From positions 3,668,501 to 3,732,500 of the forward strand of contig JAZGTN010000028.1 of assembly GCA_037783415.1 (NCBI GenBank): 64,000 nt of DNA, written 5' to 3'. This document shows, piece by piece, positions 48,401-59,528 of this stretch; the stretch's first letter is position 1, and each line of letters opens with the position of its first letter. This stretch comes from Leptasterias polaris. Its lineage: Eukaryota > Echinodermata > Asteroidea > Forcipulatida > Asteriidae. A model generated the notes under the pieces. The model was not told the DNA's origin. It saw only the letters and a program-made list of their open reading frames with translations, and did not search any database. Position numbers and translations under genes: made by a program.

Positions 48401-51400
48401 CCCATCGAAATTGACATTTCATTACCAAGCCTCTTTAATCATTGTGGCAAATCTTAATTTGATCGACTTGATATAAAATTAGTCGCTTTGTCTAAAGCTT
48501 TGTTTAATTTTTTTAATAATCTGTTTTCCTTGAAGCCACTTCAATACTCTTTCATTTGATGTATAATTTATTTTGAAACCTTTGGCGAAATGTCAGTTAA
48601 AGAACCGTAAAAAGAAATTTTGTACATCGCAAATTAAAGAAAAATAAACAAAATCAAAACGTTGGACATTTTGTCAATCGGCCACCAACGGCCAAAATAT
48701 TTTGTGTATTTTTCTTCATAAATTGATAGAGTGACTACTTGGCAATAAAATAAAAATAGCGGACAAATCCCGCAAGATCGCCTTAATTCTGAAAAATCGA
48801 TCACTTCTAGCGTCGTAGCCATCGGAAAACATCAAAAACCAGAGAGAAAAGGAGCGCCCTCTGTTGAAAACCCATAAATAGCGGAATGAATAGCGGATCG
48901 GAATGAAAAGTGTCGTCGCCGGAAAAAAGAATAATGCGGATTTTTATCCATAACCACTTTACTTTTTACTTGACTTGCGCCCTCTTTAGAGAAAGGGAGC
49001 TTATTAAAAAAAAAATTCTCGGAAAATTCATTTATGTTGACGATAAAATGTTTCCTTTTAGTCTAGAAGAGGTATGTTATCGTGTTTGATAATTTTTATA
49101 AACATTCAGACAATTTTTTTAACTGAAGTGTGCCGATGTCCGGGTCATGTTTGGTTTTAAACCACTGTGCAGAAGTGGGTTAAACTGACGCAGGATCACA
49201 GTCAAATCACATTTTTGACCATTACACGGGTTAACCTGGCCCAGAAGAACCCAGAATCAAGTAGCTCGTTTGTTTGTCCTGTTCTTTATACACCCTCTGT
49301 TCATTAAACATATTATAAGTTGTTTTGAAATATTAAAATACATGTCGAGTTGAATCGATTTGAATCTAGTCAGGATGTTAAATTAATAAAACACCTGAAA
49401 CCTTCAGCCTAACAAGAAGTAAATATTGTGAAAACATAAATAAACAAGAGTCACTGTAGTCACCAAAAACTGTATTGTATTATTTTACCCTACATCACAG
49501 ATGATTGATAAGTACTGTATATATACTCCGTGCGTTTAGAGTCCTTGTGGAAAACAATCCACACGCTTTTAGGTTGGGTTATTTGAACACACGACACACA
49601 AGGTGTCTTATCACTCGACACCTTGTACCCGGTGACAAGAAGACAGTTCGAATCCTGGTCGTTAATTTCTCTTAAATCAAAGACAAGATTTGAATGATTT
49701 ACCCGTGTTGTCATTGGTAGACCAAGAAGGAAGAATATAACACACACGATGAGAGTGATCAAGGTCTTCCACTTGACGACGTTCTTGAAGTTACCTTTCA
49801 GCTCGTCAGTCACGGCCGTGATCAGAGTTTCTGTCATCACAAACTGCAATCAAAACAAAAAACAGCTTAGAAATCAAAGCTTTGGATTTAAATTTGATAT
49901 AACGTGGAATAGGAAGAAGTATCGGTATGTTACTACGTGACTTCGTTCACTGTCCAATGCTTGTCCATTTTACTGTTATTCTGTGTTGACATTTCATTTT
50001 AACTGAAATCATCAAACGATTTAATTGTTGCAAAATCTCTCGGGAGATATTTGCTTGGAAGCGTTTCGCTCGTCACCAAGGAGGGTATACACTAGAGGGC
50101 GACAAACTCACCTGACTGTCCAGACCAAGCGTGAAGAGCATGAAGAAGAACAAGATGGACCAAAGGGGAGCAATGGGCATCCGGGCTAAGGCTTCTGGGT
50201 AAGCCACAAACGCAAGACCAGGACCTGTCACGTAAAATAAAACATCAACATTTAGTAAAACAAAGTATCGTTTTGAAGATCGTGCCAGGATTATTGGAAG
50301 CAACATCTAAAAATGAATGGCAAAAAGCAGTTGTGAGGTATGGTTTAAAATTATAAAAGATAGAAGAATAACCCAAGTGGAAACCAGCTGACCCAGCTGG
50401 CATCCAGCTGACCCAGCTGGCATCAAGCTGACCCAACCTGACCTGATAGTTGACATTACCTGAATCAGCAACTGTTTCAATCGGCAATCCAGAATCATGG
50501 GCCATGAAACCAATGACGGAAAAGATGGCAAATCCGGCAAACACGCTGGTGCCACAATTGGTGAACGCAATGATGATACCATCACTGTAAACAAATAATA
50601 ATCAAATTTGGGTAAGAAGGAAAACGATGATGTCGACAAAAGAGGAAATTAAAATACTTGAGTTTCATGACAATCACAAAATGTATGATATTGTACCACA
50701 TCTCGCTTTGATGAAACAGCAAACTCGATCGAGAATACTTAACAAAAAATATAATAAATATAGTCCTATAAAGAACACAAATCTTGACGAATTACCGTTT
50801 AAAGTTGTTGTCGAATTTGTTGTAGCTGGCCAAGGTGTGAAGACCACCCCAGGCTGGGCCAAGTGAGTAGAAGATCTGTACAGCAGCATCCTTCCAAACC
50901 TGCCAGAAAAGTAAAAAAAAAACATTGACAGTACCAAACGTGAAATGAACATGTAGAAACTTATTGGTATCTGGATAAAATTCAAACTAAGTTGTTATTA
51001 TTTAACAGTGTTAAATGATCACTTAAAAGAAAAGGAGAGAATTTTACGGAAATAATGGTCAGAGAAAACATAAAAAGATCAACTCCACAAGCAAACACTA
51101 AACTCTGGCAGTCAAAATAGTAAGTTAGTGGTTTGTTAAATTTGAGAATTGTTGATCTCACCTTAGCATTGAGGAGTTGGTCAAATTCAGGCTTGATGTA
51201 GAAGATGACCCCTTGTAATGACCCCGGAAGTGTAGCTCCACGAATCAGCAAAATCAATAGAATAATGTAAGGGAAGGTCGCTGTGAAGTACACCACCTAT
51301 ATCAGTAGAAATATAAACAAATATGTAAACAAATGTTGTCACAAAACAAACAATTGGTGGCCCGAGGGTTCAAATAACATGCGGATGGGATGTATACTCG

Positions 51401-54400
51401 CTAACTCATGTTTAGTTAGTGTGTATATACTTTGACCGATTTATTTCAGAGTGAGGCGAGATTTCCGAATGATACCCATTTATTCAAAAATAGGTTTTGT
51501 GAAATAAATGGGGCATAATGCGTTTTGATAAAAAAACTCGCATCGAATGCCACCAGTGTGTCCGATCTGGTACCTCCTATATCAGGAAGTTTCGCATCGA
51601 ATGCCACCAGTGTGTCCGATCTGGTCCCTCCTATATCAGGAAGTTTGAGCTCGAATGCCACCAGTGTGTCCGATCTGGTCCCTCCTATATCAGGAAGTTT
51701 GAGCTCGAATGCCACCAGTGTGTCCGATCTGGTACCTCCTATATCAGGAAGTTTGAGCTCGAATGCCACCAGTGTGTCCGATCTGGTACCTCCTATATCA
51801 GGAAGTTTGAGCTCGAATGCCACCAGTGTGTCCGATCTGGTCCCTCCTATATCAGGAAGTTTGAGCTCGAATGCCACCAGTGTGTCCGATCTGGTCCCTC
51901 CTATATCAGGAAGTTTGAGCTCGAATGCCACCAGTGTGTCCGATCTGGTCCCTCCTATATCAGGAAGTTTGAGCTCGAATGCCACCAGTGTGTCCGATCT
52001 GGTCCCTCCTATATCAGGAAGTTTGAGCTCGAATGCCACCAGTGTGTCCGATCTGGTCCCTCCTATATCAGGAAGTTTGAGCTCGAATGCCACCAGTGTG
52101 TCCGATCTGGTCCCTCCTATATCAGGAAGTTTGAGCTCGAATGCCACCAGTGTGTCCGATCTGGTCCCTCCTATATCAGGAAGTTTGAGCTCGAATGCCA
52201 CCAGTGTGTCCGATCTGGTCCCTCCTATATCAGGAAGTTTGAGCTCGAATGCCACCAGTGTGTCCGATCTGGTCCCTCCTATATCAGGAAGTTTGAGCTC
52301 GAATGCCACCAGTGTGTCCGATCTGGTCCCTCCTATATCAGGAAGTTTGAGCTCGAATGCCACCAGTGTGTCCGATCTGGTCCCTCCTATATCAGGAAGT
52401 TTGAGCTCGAATGCCACCAGTGTGTCCGATCTGGTCCCTCCTATATCAGGAAGTTTGAGCTCGAATGCCACCAGTGTGTCCGATCTGGTCCCTCCTATAT
52501 CAGGAAGTTTGAGCTCGAATGCCACCAGTGTGTCCGATCTGGTCCCTCCTATATCAGGAAGTTTGAGCTCGAATGCCACCAGTGTGTCCGATCTGGTCCC
52601 TCCTATATCAGGAAGTTTGAGCTCGAATGCCACCAGTGTGTCCGATCTGGTCCCTCCTATATCAGGAAGTTTGAGCTCGAATGCCACCAGTGTGTCCGAT
52701 CTGGTCCCTCCTATATCAGGAAGTTTGAGCTTGAAACCATGCACAGGCTTTCTGCTTCTCACCCATACACTCTTGCTTTGCTGAGATGTAGAGCAAATAG
52801 CCATTCGTACTGCATCTCTTTGGAGCTCCATGCCTGGTGCATGTTTCCCTCCATCCTACAATACTTTAAGAGGAATATCAATTCCTATATTCAGCTCCCT
52901 TGAGTTTTTTCATCTTGTATACTTTCTTCTTTCAGCCCCTTTCAAGATTGGCTTTTTCAGCCTTGTTCGGGGTGAAATTGCGTAAAAAGTCTCATAATGC
53001 TAATTGAGGGGTGTGTGTGTTTGTTATTTCCTACAGGGGCCGATCCAACTAGATGGGGGTTGGCGGTTATATTACTGTCTTAGGTGCCTATGGTGGCTGC
53101 GTGGAGGCAGGGTGTTGTGGGAGAGGGGGTGGGGCTTTGGGGGGTGTTTCTGTACCTTTCCCGATGATTTGACTCCCTTGACAATGCAAAGGAACACTAC
53201 AACCCAAGCAAGTAACAGGCACAGGGCCATCTGCCAACGGATGGGACCCATGTTCTCAAGACCATCGCTTCGATCCAACACATACTTACTGCAAATAAAA
53301 GCACACAACTGCCAGTTTATTGTCAGTTCATCAAGTTTGTATATTAAAAAAAGCATAAAGTCGAATGGTTCAACGGAAAAAAGAACTAAAAGAAGCCAGA
53401 AACAAAAGTACAAACACTTCCCCACCCAAATTTTGTTTAACGGTTTTGACTTTGCTGCCCTTATGATCCGCGTTTCCTTCGAAAGAAAGAAAAATATAAA
53501 AAAATAAAAAAGTTTATATAATAACACCCCCTCCCCACCCCACTAAAAAACAACAAGCAAACCAAACCCAACGCAGCCAAACACACGGAACAACTTATTT
53601 CAAACAGTTGAGTATATCCGGAATGGGATTGGTCTTTGAGAAAGTAGAATTATCTGTTGAAAACTGCTTACCAACCAAACAGACCAATGGACAGGTATAA
53701 ATGGGGGGGGGGGGGGGGGGGAAGGAAAAAAAACAGTCTTTCTCGAAGGCTAAATGTCAACACAACACATAAACAGGTATACAAGTGTAACAGAAGCAAC
53801 CAAGAGGAAATACATAAATAGAAAGAAACCGCATAGATTGGTCTTTGTCATAATATTGAAATAGGAGAGCCCAGTAAAACAGTATTCTACAGAGGTACGG
53901 AATCACTTAGCAAATGAACTACGTTGGTAACCAAGACAGGATGGTGTTCGTGAATGAACAAATCACATTGGATTATATATCTCCTTGACATAAGACATGA
54001 CTCAAACACGTATCACTGTTACTTGGCATCAAGATCCCGTCAAACTCCTAAAACATTGCTCGGGCATTTCATTTGGTGCTCGACATGGGGCATAGTGTAC
54101 CCTCAACTGTGTCTTTATCGTTGTTTGCTTGGAATCCCAAGAATTGTTTAAAGGATTTAAAGGGTGAGTACTTTTTGTAAAAGAGGACAAAAGTGCATTG
54201 AAGTATGATATTTGGTTCTCTGTTTTAATTGATTTTTTCAATTTTTATATTGTTTAAAAAAAAAATTGAGGGGGGGGGGGGAGTTGGGAACACCCTGGCC
54301 ATATCAGGCATGGTATAGGAAATTCACTTACTCCCAAAACTCCAACGCAGGTCTGGTGGACGTGTTAAGATACGCACTCATTGTGCCGTTGGTAACATTT

Positions 54401-57400
54401 GATTGACCACTGACGACAACACAATTATCAGTATTCCATGATCTGTTGCAATCACTCCACGGCAGTACAGTGGTGAAGGATGCAAATAGGTAGAATAGTG
54501 TGTAGGAGATGACCACGTTGTAGTAAATGGCAACCAGGGCTGTCACAACGCACATGCCATACCCTAAACCTAATAATAAAATGGATAACAATATTGAAAA
54601 GGATGTGGGAAAACAATCCTCTAAAATAAAAGTATAAATTACATTTAACTTTTTTAAGTGCGGGGGTTGCCCCATGAATTACACAAACTGCAGGAAAGGT
54701 TCTTATACACTGTCTCCCCAGTAAGCAAACAAAGTTGGATTGGCAGAGCGGAGGGGGGTTGGAAACCCACCACACAGGCTGTCAGCAATGTTTAAATGAT
54801 TTTGGGTTGAGCAAAGACAAATTGACTAGAGCGAGATTTGAAACGACCTCCGGTTTAACGTGCCGGCGCTCTACCAACTGAGCTATCTAGCCCTATGTTG
54901 GCGGTCTCCCTATTTTGTCAGGTTGTATCGTATACTTGGGTGTGATCCCTGGCTACACGGCAGTTTGCGGTTGAAAGGCTTCTGACTGGCACCCCCCGAA
55001 CAAAGATATTGACAAAATAGGGAGACCGCCAACATAGGGCTAGATAGCTCAGTTGGTAGAGCGCCGGCACGTTAAACCGGAGGTCGTTGGTTCAAATCCC
55101 GCTCTAGTCAATTTTTCTTTGTTCAACCCAAAATCAGGTCTATATATCTGTACAATTTTGTGCAAGAAGTAAATGAGTGCAAATATTTGTCAGCCCCTCA
55201 AAAAAACCAGATGATACATCACCCTCTTAGATATGTGGAATGCCCCAGTCTAGGATATCAATGACTTTTGACTCCTCTAGGTTATTGCACTTTGGAGAAA
55301 AAAAAAAAAAAATAAAACGAGCCATGATTTAATGTTACCATTGCTCACTTGGTGTTAATAATGAAAAATAGGCCCTATTGTTTATTTTCATTCCCTCACT
55401 TTTCCAATAGTCGATAAAATACATTTTCACATTTCATGTTCATTAACAATGGCATAAAGAACTAACTAGGTGACTCAAATCCAAAATGATCCCATTGCTT
55501 TCGCTCAAAAGCTATCCTACCATTGCTCACTTGGTGTTAATAATGAAAAATAGGCCCTATTGTTTATTTTCATTCCCTCACTTTTCCAATAGTCGATAAA
55601 ATACATTTTCACATTTCATGTTCATTAACAATGGCATAAAGAACTAACTAGGTGACTCAAATCCAAAATGATCCCATTGCTTTCGCTCAAAAGCTATCCT
55701 ACCATTGCTCACTTGGTGTTAATAATGAAAAATAGGCCCTATTGTTTATTTTCATTCCCTCACTTTTCCAATAGTCGATAAAATACATTTTCACATTTCA
55801 TGTTCATTAACAATGGCATAAAGAACTAACTAGGTGACTCAAATCCAAAATGATCCCATTGCTTTCGCTCAAAAGCTAATCCCGAATGGCTCAGAATGCA
55901 ATAGAGTGTAACGTCATTTCAAAAGTGTTTTTCCCGCTTCCCTGGAGCGGGCTGAGCGTCGCGTGATTATCCGCCCCTTTACATCACCCTGAATCTGCCT
56001 TGACAATAAACAACCCGTAAACATTATTTCCCTCTCACAATTTTTGTCAACACAAAAAATCCACGCCACGGCAGACACGATGTGTTTCATAACACACGAA
56101 GAAAAGCCAGTGGCACATTGTCTTCAGATTTGGCACTTGGGGAAATAACAAGCATTTGTTATAAATCGAACATGGTCGGAAAGATTATTTCAAAAGTAAA
56201 ATACAATGATTCACAAACAAAATCCCTTGAAACCGTGTTTTTTGTGTGTAATTTAATGAGAGAACACGGGTTGTATGGGTGTATTTCCAGATGCAAATTT
56301 ACCCCTTTTTATCAAAAATCACTAATTACAACACACATTTTGTGCATGAACAACTCTTTCAAAGGATCAGAAGTAATTCCAAACATCAAAATTCTGAGAG
56401 GTTTGAAGGCAATATGCCCCTCTATTGTCAACTGTACAATTATTTGAAGAACAGAATACCTCATGTTCTACCCTTGGGCTGAAAGTCTACATTAATTTCA
56501 ATTACGTCATAATTGTTGGTGACTGTTTTATACCTTTGAAGACAGGCGAGATGGTCCAAATAGTAATGCAGCCCCTGCTTGCGAACTGACCAAAGCCCAA
56601 CTCCATCACGAACATCGGGAGACCAGCAATCAGCAACATGATGCAGTACGGTATCAGGAATGCACCTGGCGAGAAAGTTCGGGGAAAAAACCAACCTGTT
56701 TTACAACTTTTGCTCGAACAATCGCGTTTTGAAGTGAGTGAATCTCCGAGGGGAAATTGCCAGTGTCAAAAGAAATGTTGTCCCCCGGTGTTTGCATGTA
56801 ACAAATACGATAAATTAACATGGGCTGAAGAAATTTGAGGGCGCTATCAGACGAAATTTCTACACAACTCGCCATAAAAAGCCACACCTGTGTCATGGGA
56901 GATTTTGTCCTCCGGCGTACAATACGATAAATTAAAATGGGCTGGAGGAGGTTTGTTCAAAAGAGGGCGTAATCAGTAGTTGTCTATACAATTCGCCATG
57001 TTGGGCAGGGACAGAATCTCCTTCCCTCCCTATACACAATAGTACACTCTAAACACTTCATGGTCAGAAGTTTAACCCGGGTTCCGTGTCCTGTTGGCCT
57101 GAACCAGTTCTGGATCTTTTCTTTTTACATAGAACCTGTGTCAACATGATCCACAGACCTGGTTCAAAAGGATTGAGCCAAACTTGCAATGATTTGCATT
57201 TGTATGTAAATATGGATAGAGTATTATACCAACCTATGTTTACAAAGAGTGACCTTGTACATTCCCGGGCATTTTCTGGCAGGCAAGATACTACACCGGT
57301 CATGACAGGAAATTTTACAAAGCGTTAGTGAAATCGGCCCAGGCTCTCTGTTTCTGTTGTTAACAAGTCACAGGTTACATGGCCTATATAATATGTTTAC

Positions 57401-57861
57401 TGCATTTGCATTGATACGGGTCGTCTTGAATTAAGGGTTCGTTACTAAACAAGTTTGTATCGAGGAAAAGAAGGTAAATTTTCCCGTTTCTATTCTTTAA
57501 CTTCCAAATGTTCTCACACTTTACACATACTGGTTAAATGAACTGAGTTTGTACATTATTTGAATAATATGAACATTCTGAATTTACCTCCACCGTTGAT
57601 GTAGCATAGGTACGGAAATCGCCACACATTGCCGAGGCCGACAGCGAACCCGATGCAGGATAACATGAAGTCAAACTTATTACCCCAGTTGCCTCTGGCA
57701 AGCTCCTCCTCCTCCTCTTCTACCTTTGTAAGGTTAACCTTGGATGACATCTGAGAGGACAGTTCAGAATGGCCTGAAGTCACCTGTATTTAGAGTTTAA
57801 TTAAAGAGAACAAGAATGGGTAAAAAAAAAAGCAATGCAAAAATAAAAAACCCAACCCAAC

Positions 57862-57926
<65 letters not shown>

Positions 57927-58651
57927 GAGAGAGAGAGAGAGAGAGAGGGAGAGAGAAACCCCCCCAAACCCCCCCCCCCAAAAAAAAAACACACCGAACA
58001 CAAAGAATTTTAAAATGGCTTAAAAACGGTCTTGTATGCCGCTCTTTTACAGCGCGTTATCACACCCGATGGGCTTATCACTAAGCATTCGATAATTTAC
58101 AAGTGTACCGAGCTAGGTCTATTATGTTTGAATTTTAGGAGGTGTTTATCACATAGCATTTTTTTATTGGTTAACGAAGTGATGCAGCGCAATCTACTGA
58201 AATTTACCAGAAATCCACTTCTCGTAGCATTAACACACGCGAGACCTTCGGAAAGACGTCACAGAAAGACGAGTCATTGTAAGTGTCTTGCTCAATGTCA
58301 CAAGAGCCTTGACCTGGACCCGAACCCAGACTCTGACAACGCAAGAACTTGAGCCCAGTTTCAGACCAATCCGAATTGGTGCAATAATAACAAAATACAA
58401 AAACAAACTGTACTATAAATTTTCTCTTTTGTTATACTGTAACCCCCAATATTTTAAATTGAATACAGACAAAACAATTCTGTTCAACTCAATGGATAAA
58501 GCAGTGTTTGCAATAATTATTACAACAAGCCCTCATCGGTGAATTAAACGAATTGCCACGTAAAGATTTGAGAAAGATTGTAGGCGTTTGTTAGTCAAGA
58601 AACTTAAAGTAACTTTACCACTTCAATGTCTTTGTCTCCTCCGTCAGGCAT
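45483..58651 (-). CDS. SLC6 family Na+/Cl- dependent transporter, glycine-transporter-like (gene B)
   Basis: Fourteen coding exons, high to low: 58651-58619, 57783-57588, 56665-56534, 54569-54332, 53288-53156, 51296-51162, 50899-50796, 50584-50460, 50224-50112, 49843-49703, 48098-47999, 47400-47300, 46669-46496, 45683-45483. All GT-AG, phases consistent, 641 aa. The N-terminus is short with an acidic run (VEEEEEEL). TM1 has [10 protein letters not shown] (60-69). The loop after TM3 has [11 protein letters not shown] and NxS/T sites (NRS, NVT, NGT, NTS). TM6 reads [12 protein letters not shown] and TM8 GLDSQF. Expected role: plasma-membrane uptake of glycine or a similar small amino acid driven by Na+ and Cl-; the substrate is inferred from resemblance to GlyT1/GlyT2 ([23 protein letters not shown]). 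The tail has PPKY (PPxY) but ends SLKE, so the PDZ-type ending of gene A is absent. An acceptor just above the ATG (exon start 58666) implies a 5' non-coding exon. Confidence 0.95.
45850..46260 (+). mobile_element. tRNA-derived SINE (first family) interrupted by a MULE-type MITE
   Basis: SINE body ctggctgccgcttccc, then after the insert ccgcttcccaggttatatcg, cacggcagctaacggtt, gggctagatagctcagttgg and tagagcgccg. The B-box half is degenerate after about 46190. Confidence 0.75.
45869..46029. mobile_element. 161-bp MITE, 51-bp TIRs, perfect 9-bp target duplication
   Basis: TIRs 45869-45919 and 45979-46029 begin tagtcttggcccaagacgtc and are near-perfect inverted copies. The 9-base ccgcttccc is present on both sides (45860-45868 and 46030-46038) and only once in uninterrupted SINE copies (for example gcggcttcccagg at 11.06 kb). 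Long TIRs plus a 9-bp duplication are typical of Mutator-like elements. Confidence 0.88.
46988..47235 (-). mobile_element. LINE 3' fragment (family with 'LPGACFPPS')
   Basis: Minus-strand frame with [20 protein letters not shown], homologous to 25150-25480. It lies in gene B intron 12. A C-run (about 47147-47156) interrupts the match. Confidence 0.7.
50377..50445. repeat. 20-bp palindromic tandem repeat near exon 8 of gene B
   Basis: About three units of ccagctgacccagctggcat, each self-complementary (ccagctg..cagctgg), about 15 bases from the exon 8 donor side in intron 8. Confidence 0.8.
51537..52734. repeat. 54-bp minisatellite, 22 units, in gene B intron 5
   Basis: Units of 54 bases with gaatgccaccagtgtgtccg and cctatatcaggaagtttgag. 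Units 3-22 differ only by an A/C at one site (gtAcctcc in units 1, 4 and 5); units 1 and 2 have cgcatc in place of gagctc. As 54 is a multiple of three and no stop occurs, an 18-residue repeat ([18 protein letters not shown] on the plus strand) is open for up to 461 codons on both strands. It is intronic and antisense to gene B, so not called as a gene. Confidence 0.95.
52735..52990 (+). mobile_element. LINE 3' fragment joined to the minisatellite
   Basis: Nucleotide match to the reverse complement of 25150-25440 (aggctttctgcttctcaccc, gctgagatgtagagcaaata, cctggtgcatgtttccctcc). In another frame it reads [19 protein letters not shown]. The match begins at the last minisatellite unit (FELET against FERET). 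Confidence 0.75.
53703..53721. repeat. 19-base G run in gene B intron 4
   Basis: An uninterrupted run of G. A second run, about 13 G, is at 54270-54282, close to exon 4. Confidence 0.8.
54795..55140. mobile_element. Head-to-head tRNA-SINE pair forming a long hairpin
   Basis: The minus-oriented arm (about 54800-54920) and plus-oriented arm (about 55009-55130) are almost identical over about 115-120 bases, including the rare variant acgttaaaccggaggtcg. Each contains A-box tagctcagttggtagagc and B-box ggttcaaatcccgc. The SINE 5' body forms the loop. It lies in gene B intron 3. Not a tRNA gene: mismatched anticodon stem and C33. Confidence 0.85.
55337..55879. repeat. 182-bp tandem repeat, 3 copies, in gene B intron 3
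   Basis: Copies start at 55337, 55519 and 55701 (accattgctcacttggtgtt) and end ttcgctcaaaagcta. They are almost identical, so the expansion is recent. No gene-like content. Confidence 0.93.
57866..57956. repeat. (GA)n microsatellite upstream of gene B exon 2
   Basis: About 90 bases of GA on the plus strand (CT on the transcribed strand), interrupted near 57923-57927, flanked by C and A runs. It lies about 85 bases above the exon 2 acceptor. Confidence 0.9.
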
Positions 58652-59229
58652 CTTTAAATCCCGCTTCTAATAAAAAATGAAATTATAGGAGTTAAAATGA
58701 GGAAATACATTTCACATAATTTTACATTTATATTGCTTCATTCACATGTGTTTCCGTTGTCAAGTGCGCGAATTTTCATGTCATCAAAGATTTGACTGAA
58801 CAAGTATTGCATGGCCATAGTCTTCTGTATACATGTACCACCAGTGGGATTTATAGCGATATGCCTATACCAAACAATAGACTCTATTTGCCTATATACA
58901 GTGTATGTTTTGTTATATAAACGCAGATTTTACAAACTATCATAACAAAAAGTGTCTACTGATGATCTGAATGAATAACACTGAAGCACACCAATCAATT
59001 TACTATCTCAAGTCCAAGTTCCATTACCGTGAAAATCAAACAAGTACGCACAGGTCTATTTACAGAACTTTAATTTTCAACACCTGTTTCGCCTAGCTCC
59101 CATAAATTGCATATCATGCCCGATATGGGGTAGAGGGTATCTCCCCATTGTCTCCCCCATTGTCCCATACTTTAACCCCCCCCCCTAAAATCCTCTAAAG
59201 AATTCCTAGGTTCCAGGAATACAATGACG

Positions 59230-59355
59230 ACACAATGGGGTGGGAGGGGGTCGGAGGGGGTGGGAGGGGGTGGAGGGGGGGGGGGGGGGTGGTAGGGGGG
59301 GTGGGGGTGGTAGGGGGGTGGGGGTGGTAGGGGGGTGGGGGTGGGGGGGGGGGTA
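59230..59355. repeat. G-rich repeat 'ggtgggaggggg / ggtggtaggggggt'
   Basis: About 125 bases with more than a dozen runs of four or more G on the plus strand. Strong quadruplex-forming potential. It lies in the presumed intron between the 5' leader exon and the first coding exon of gene B. Confidence 0.85.
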
Positions 59356-59528
59356 GCCCCATATCAAGCACCAAATATATAAGTATTTTGTTCGGCTCAG
59401 ATACTTGCTTCTGGTCAAAGTCGGATTTTTTAAAATCAAAACAAGCCAAAGGCAACACCCCCCGGGTAGGTAATCGTTACGCAAATTAGATCTCTGATGT
59501 TCGAGCGCCGTGTTTAGTAGGCAAGTTT

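Noticed and set aside
51446..52903. Very long open frames (461 and 419 codons) on both strands with 18-residue repeats containing ECHQC
   Set aside because: They are forced by the 54-bp minisatellite, lie inside an intron of gene B, are open on both strands at once, and have no signal or conserved domain.
53004..53527. 167- and 151-codon frames on opposite strands
   Set aside because: They overlap exon 5 of gene B and adjacent intron; the protein-like part is the real exon and the rest is low-complexity intron.
55035..55112. tRNA gene candidate (A- and B-box, cloverleaf-like)
   Set aside because: Anticodon stem mismatch, C at position 33, and several dispersed copies with a common body: a tRNA-derived SINE.
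56082..56447. 121-codon plus-strand frame
   Set aside because: Lies in gene B intron 3, no similarity to a known family recognised, no splice sites or conserved motif; probably chance.
57790..58013. Serine-leucine or Arg-Glu repeat frames
   Set aside because: Direct translation of the (GA)n microsatellite.
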